Assembly (NCBI GenBank): GCA_945862275.1
Contig: CAMAYA010000046.1
Span: 1-8,571, forward strand
Origin: Legionella genomosp. 1
GTDB taxonomy: Bacteria > Pseudomonadota > Gammaproteobacteria > Legionellales > Legionellaceae
Length of the DNA: 8,571 nucleotides
Direction of reading: 5' to 3'
Translations under genes and position numbers: made by a program
The notes under the pieces: generated by a model
Database searches by the model: none
Seen by the model: only the letters and a program-made list of their open reading frames with translations
Told to the model about the DNA's origin: nothing
In this document: one piece after another, positions 6,932-8,571 of the stretch
How the letters are laid out: every line of letters begins with the position of its first letter
Position numbering within the stretch: the stretch's first letter is position 1

Positions 6932-7939
6932 CTACATTAACTTATGCGGCAAGCTCTCCAAACGCCCCGCTTGCGTCACCAACACAAAATTTAGCTTGCG
7001 TTGCAATTCGCTAATGGTGTCCGCCCCTGCATAGGTTAAGCCCGACCGCAAACCGCCGACGACATCTGCAATAATCGCGTCTTGCTGCTCTGAATACGGC
7101 ACATCCGTGGATACGCCTTCGGCTGTTTTCCACTCGTGCATTTGGCCTAAGAAATCTTCCTGGGCTTCACGTGAAGCCATGCCGCGGTATCGTTTCACCT
7201 GCTTGCCTTGGTCGTTGGTGATGACTTCGCCTGGCGTGGGCGCGGTGCCAGCCAGCATGCCGCCGATCATGACAAAATCAGCACCAAAGGCGAGCGCTTT
7301 AACAATGTCGCCGGAGGTTCGGAGCCCGCCGTCGGCTACGATGGAACGATCGGTGCGTGCGCAATCTTGAATACAAGTGAGCATGGGCACGCCAAACCCT
7401 GTTTTAATCCGCGTGCTGCAAACAGAGCCGCCGCCAATACCGGCTTTAATAATGTCCGCTCCACATGAGGCCAGGTAATCCGCACCTGCATACGTGGCGA
7501 CGTTTCCAGCCATGATGCAACGCGAGCCTAATAGTTGGCGTAGATTTTTTAACGTTTTACCGACATATTTCGCATGTGCATGTGCTACGTCCACGCAAAA
7601 GAAGTCCGCTCCTGCATCACGCAACGCTTCAGCACGCTCTAATTCAGCCGCACTGCAGCCGACTGACACAAAAGCCTGGCCTAAGCATGCTTTGAATTCT
7701 TTAATGTTGTCTTCCACGCTTAAAAAGCGATGCAAGACCCCAATGCCGCCTTTGCTGTGCATGAAGTTGGCCATGCCACTTTCAGTGACCGTGTCCATGT
7801 TTGAACTCATGACCGGTAATTTCAAGGTCAAAAGCCCTTGCCGATCGGTCACGCCGATGTCTACAATCCGCCTGGATTCATGGTGGTTGTAGGAAGGAAT
7901 AAGAAGCACGTCATCAAACGTGATGGCTTGTATAGACAT
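6932..7939 (-). CDS. guaC: GMP reductase-like protein (IMPDH/GMPR family, no CBS domains)
   Basis: GMP reductase converts GMP to IMP with NADPH and ammonia release, returning guanine nucleotides to the purine pool. The 335-aa protein is a single TIM barrel. The catalytic loop is GGGSVCSTR (169-177), with Cys174 as the nucleophile and Thr176 where E. coli GuaC has its catalytic Thr188. VADGGLRTSGD (201-211) and MIGGMLAG (224-231) bind the nucleotide phosphate. In the flap region, YRGMAS (251-256) and TAEGVS (272-277) carry Glu274, matching Glu289 of E. coli GuaC. The missing CBS insert and the short length favour GMP reductase over IMP dehydrogenase. The loop differs from the usual GPGSxCTTR at two places (Gly for Pro, Ser for the first Thr), and a CBS-less IMPDH cannot be fully excluded. 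The ATG has AGGG 6 nt upstream. The gene lies 33 bp after the phoH-like gene. Confidence 0.78.
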   Translation of the reverse strand: MSIQAITFDDVLLIPSYNHHESRRIVDIGVTDRQGLLTLKLPVMSSNMDTVTESGMANFMHSKGGIGVLHRFLSVEDNIKEFKACLGQAFVSVGCSAAELERAEALRDAGADFFCVDVAHAHAKYVGKTLKNLRQLLGSRCIMAGNVATYAGADYLASCGADIIKAGIGGGSVCSTRIKTGFGVPMLTCIQDCARTDRSIVADGGLRTSGDIVKALAFGADFVMIGGMLAGTAPTPGEVITNDQGKQVKRYRGMASREAQEDFLGQMHEWKTAEGVSTDVPYSEQQDAIIADVVGGLRSGLTYAGADTISELQRKLNFVLVTQAGRLESLPHKLM

Positions 7940-7952
7940 AAGATACCCTGTT

Positions 7953-7976
7953 TAGAAGAAAATAGTAGCGTACTAT
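7953..7976 (-). terminator. Small hairpin with T-rich tail between the phoH-like gene and guaC
   Basis: On the minus strand ATAGTA-CGC-TACTAT forms a 6-bp AT-rich stem with a 3-nt loop, followed by TTTTCTTCT. The stem contains the TAG stop of the phoH-like gene. It is too AT-rich to be a strong terminator; partial termination or a chance repeat are both possible. Confidence 0.25.
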
Positions 7977-8571
7977 AAATGCTCAGCGGCATAATATGCA
8001 AGCCTTGAACGCTCACCACGGGTTAATGTGACGTGCGCGCTGTGCTGCCAAGACTTGAAGCGGTCCACCGCAAACGTAAGCCCTGCCGTGGTTTCGCTTA
8101 AATATGGCGTGTCAATCTGCTTGATATCACCTAAGCAAATGATTTTTGTACCGGGGCCTGCCCGCGTCACCAAAGTCTTGATTTGTTTGGAGGTGAGGTT
8201 CTGTGCTTCATCAATGATGATAAAGCGATTTAAGAATGTGCGCCCGCGCATGAAATTGAGTGAGCGAATTTTAATTTTGTTTTTTAACAAATCATCCGTC
8301 GCACCATGGCCAAAGCTGCCGCCTTCTTGTACGCCATGCAATACTTCCAGGTTATCCATGAGCGCACCCATCCACGGCGTCATTTTTTCCTCTTCCGTGC
8401 CTGGCAAAAAGCCGATGTCTTCTCCGACCGGAATGGTCACGCGCGTCATGATGATTTCCGTAAACAAGCGCTGGTCCAATACTTGCGACAAGCCTGCGGC
8501 AATCGTCAGCAAGGTTTTACCGGTGCCTGCGGGCCCTTGCAAGGTGACGAAATCAATGTCCGGATCCATCA
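7973..8571 (-). CDS. PhoH-family ATPase, C-terminal part (5' end cut by window edge)
   Basis: This is the P-loop ATPase domain of a PhoH-family protein. The family has an SF1 helicase-like core and is thought to act on RNA, though cellular roles are poorly defined. Numbering from the methionine codon at 8569, the visible 198 residues show Walker A GPAGTGKT (12-19). Next come MTRVTIPVGEDIGFLPG (41-57), a strongly conserved PhoH block, then Walker B FIIIDEAQN (116-124). The segment GDIKQIDTPY is at 147-156 and a likely arginine-finger stretch TRGERSRLA at 183-191. The reading frame is open to the right edge, and in family members the residue at the first Met is internal, so it is not the true start. 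The LPGTEEEKMTPW wording resembles the longer PIN-PhoH (YlaK/PhoH2) type, whose N-terminal PIN nuclease domain would lie outside the window; that is inference. It ends in TAG. Confidence 0.88.
   Translation of the reverse strand, partial: MDPDIDFVTLQGPAGTGKTLLTIAAGLSQVLDQRLFTEIIMTRVTIPVGEDIGFLPGTEEEKMTPWMGALMDNLEVLHGVQEGGSFGHGATDDLLKNKIKIRSLNFMRGRTFLNRFIIIDEAQNLTSKQIKTLVTRAGPGTKIICLGDIKQIDTPYLSETTAGLTFAVDRFKSWQHSAHVTLTRGERSRLAYYAAEHL

Noticed and set aside
7107..7892. Plus-strand frames of 86-132 codons inside guaC
   Set aside because: They are mirror frames of a well-conserved enzyme; their composition is that of antisense codons and no ribosome site stood out.
7972..7977. TATAGT on the minus strand as a guaC -10 box
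   Set aside because: The only upstream TTG-containing hexamer matches the -35 consensus at three bases, and the box overlaps the phoH-like stop. It is too weak to call.
1..8571. Mobile elements, CRISPR arrays, phage genes, toxin-antitoxin pairs, tRNA or rRNA
   Set aside because: Reading both strands, nearly all bases belong to conserved core genes with gaps under 75 bp. I saw no transposase, spaced direct repeats or RNA gene pattern.

Overview
This window reads as core chromosome of a Gram-negative gammaproteobacterium. It carries the outer-membrane assembly genes lptD and surA followed by pdxA, next to the MurNAc recycling pair amgK-murU. That neighbourhood is familiar from gammaproteobacteria such as Pseudomonas. 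The base composition looks moderate by eye (mid-40s % GC). A relative of Legionella or Coxiella is possible, but this is an inference from general protein style and was not tested.

Layout. (1) Positions 1-4679, minus strand: lptD (GTG start), then surA after a 73-bp gap, then pdxA, which overlaps surA by 4 bp and runs off the left edge. LptD is the LPS-inserting outer-membrane barrel and SurA is the periplasmic chaperone that helps barrels such as LptD fold. PdxA is a vitamin B6 biosynthesis enzyme conventionally found in this operon. (2) Positions 4680-4729: a short divergent region with candidate -10 boxes for both directions. (3) Positions 4730-6881, plus strand: amgK, murU and a peptide deformylase, linked by 4-bp and 1-bp overlaps, so very probably one translationally coupled operon. 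AmgK and MurU convert recycled MurNAc to UDP-MurNAc. (4) Positions 6882-6931: a short convergent gap with a small GC hairpin. (5) Positions 6932-8571, minus strand: a GMP reductase-like gene lacking CBS domains, preceded by the C-terminal ATPase part of a PhoH-family protein cut by the right edge.

Taken together, most of the window concerns the cell envelope: LPS export, barrel folding and peptidoglycan recycling. Housekeeping enzymes for B6, protein N-terminal maturation and purine interconversion are attached. Coding density is very high and no gap exceeds 75 bp. I saw no mobile element, CRISPR array, tRNA, rRNA or large repeat. I do not see a previously undescribed system. The points worth a second look are the face-to-face lptD/amgK promoters, extra cysteines in LptD, the deformylase joined to the MurNAc recycling operon, and an altered catalytic loop in the GMP reductase-like protein.
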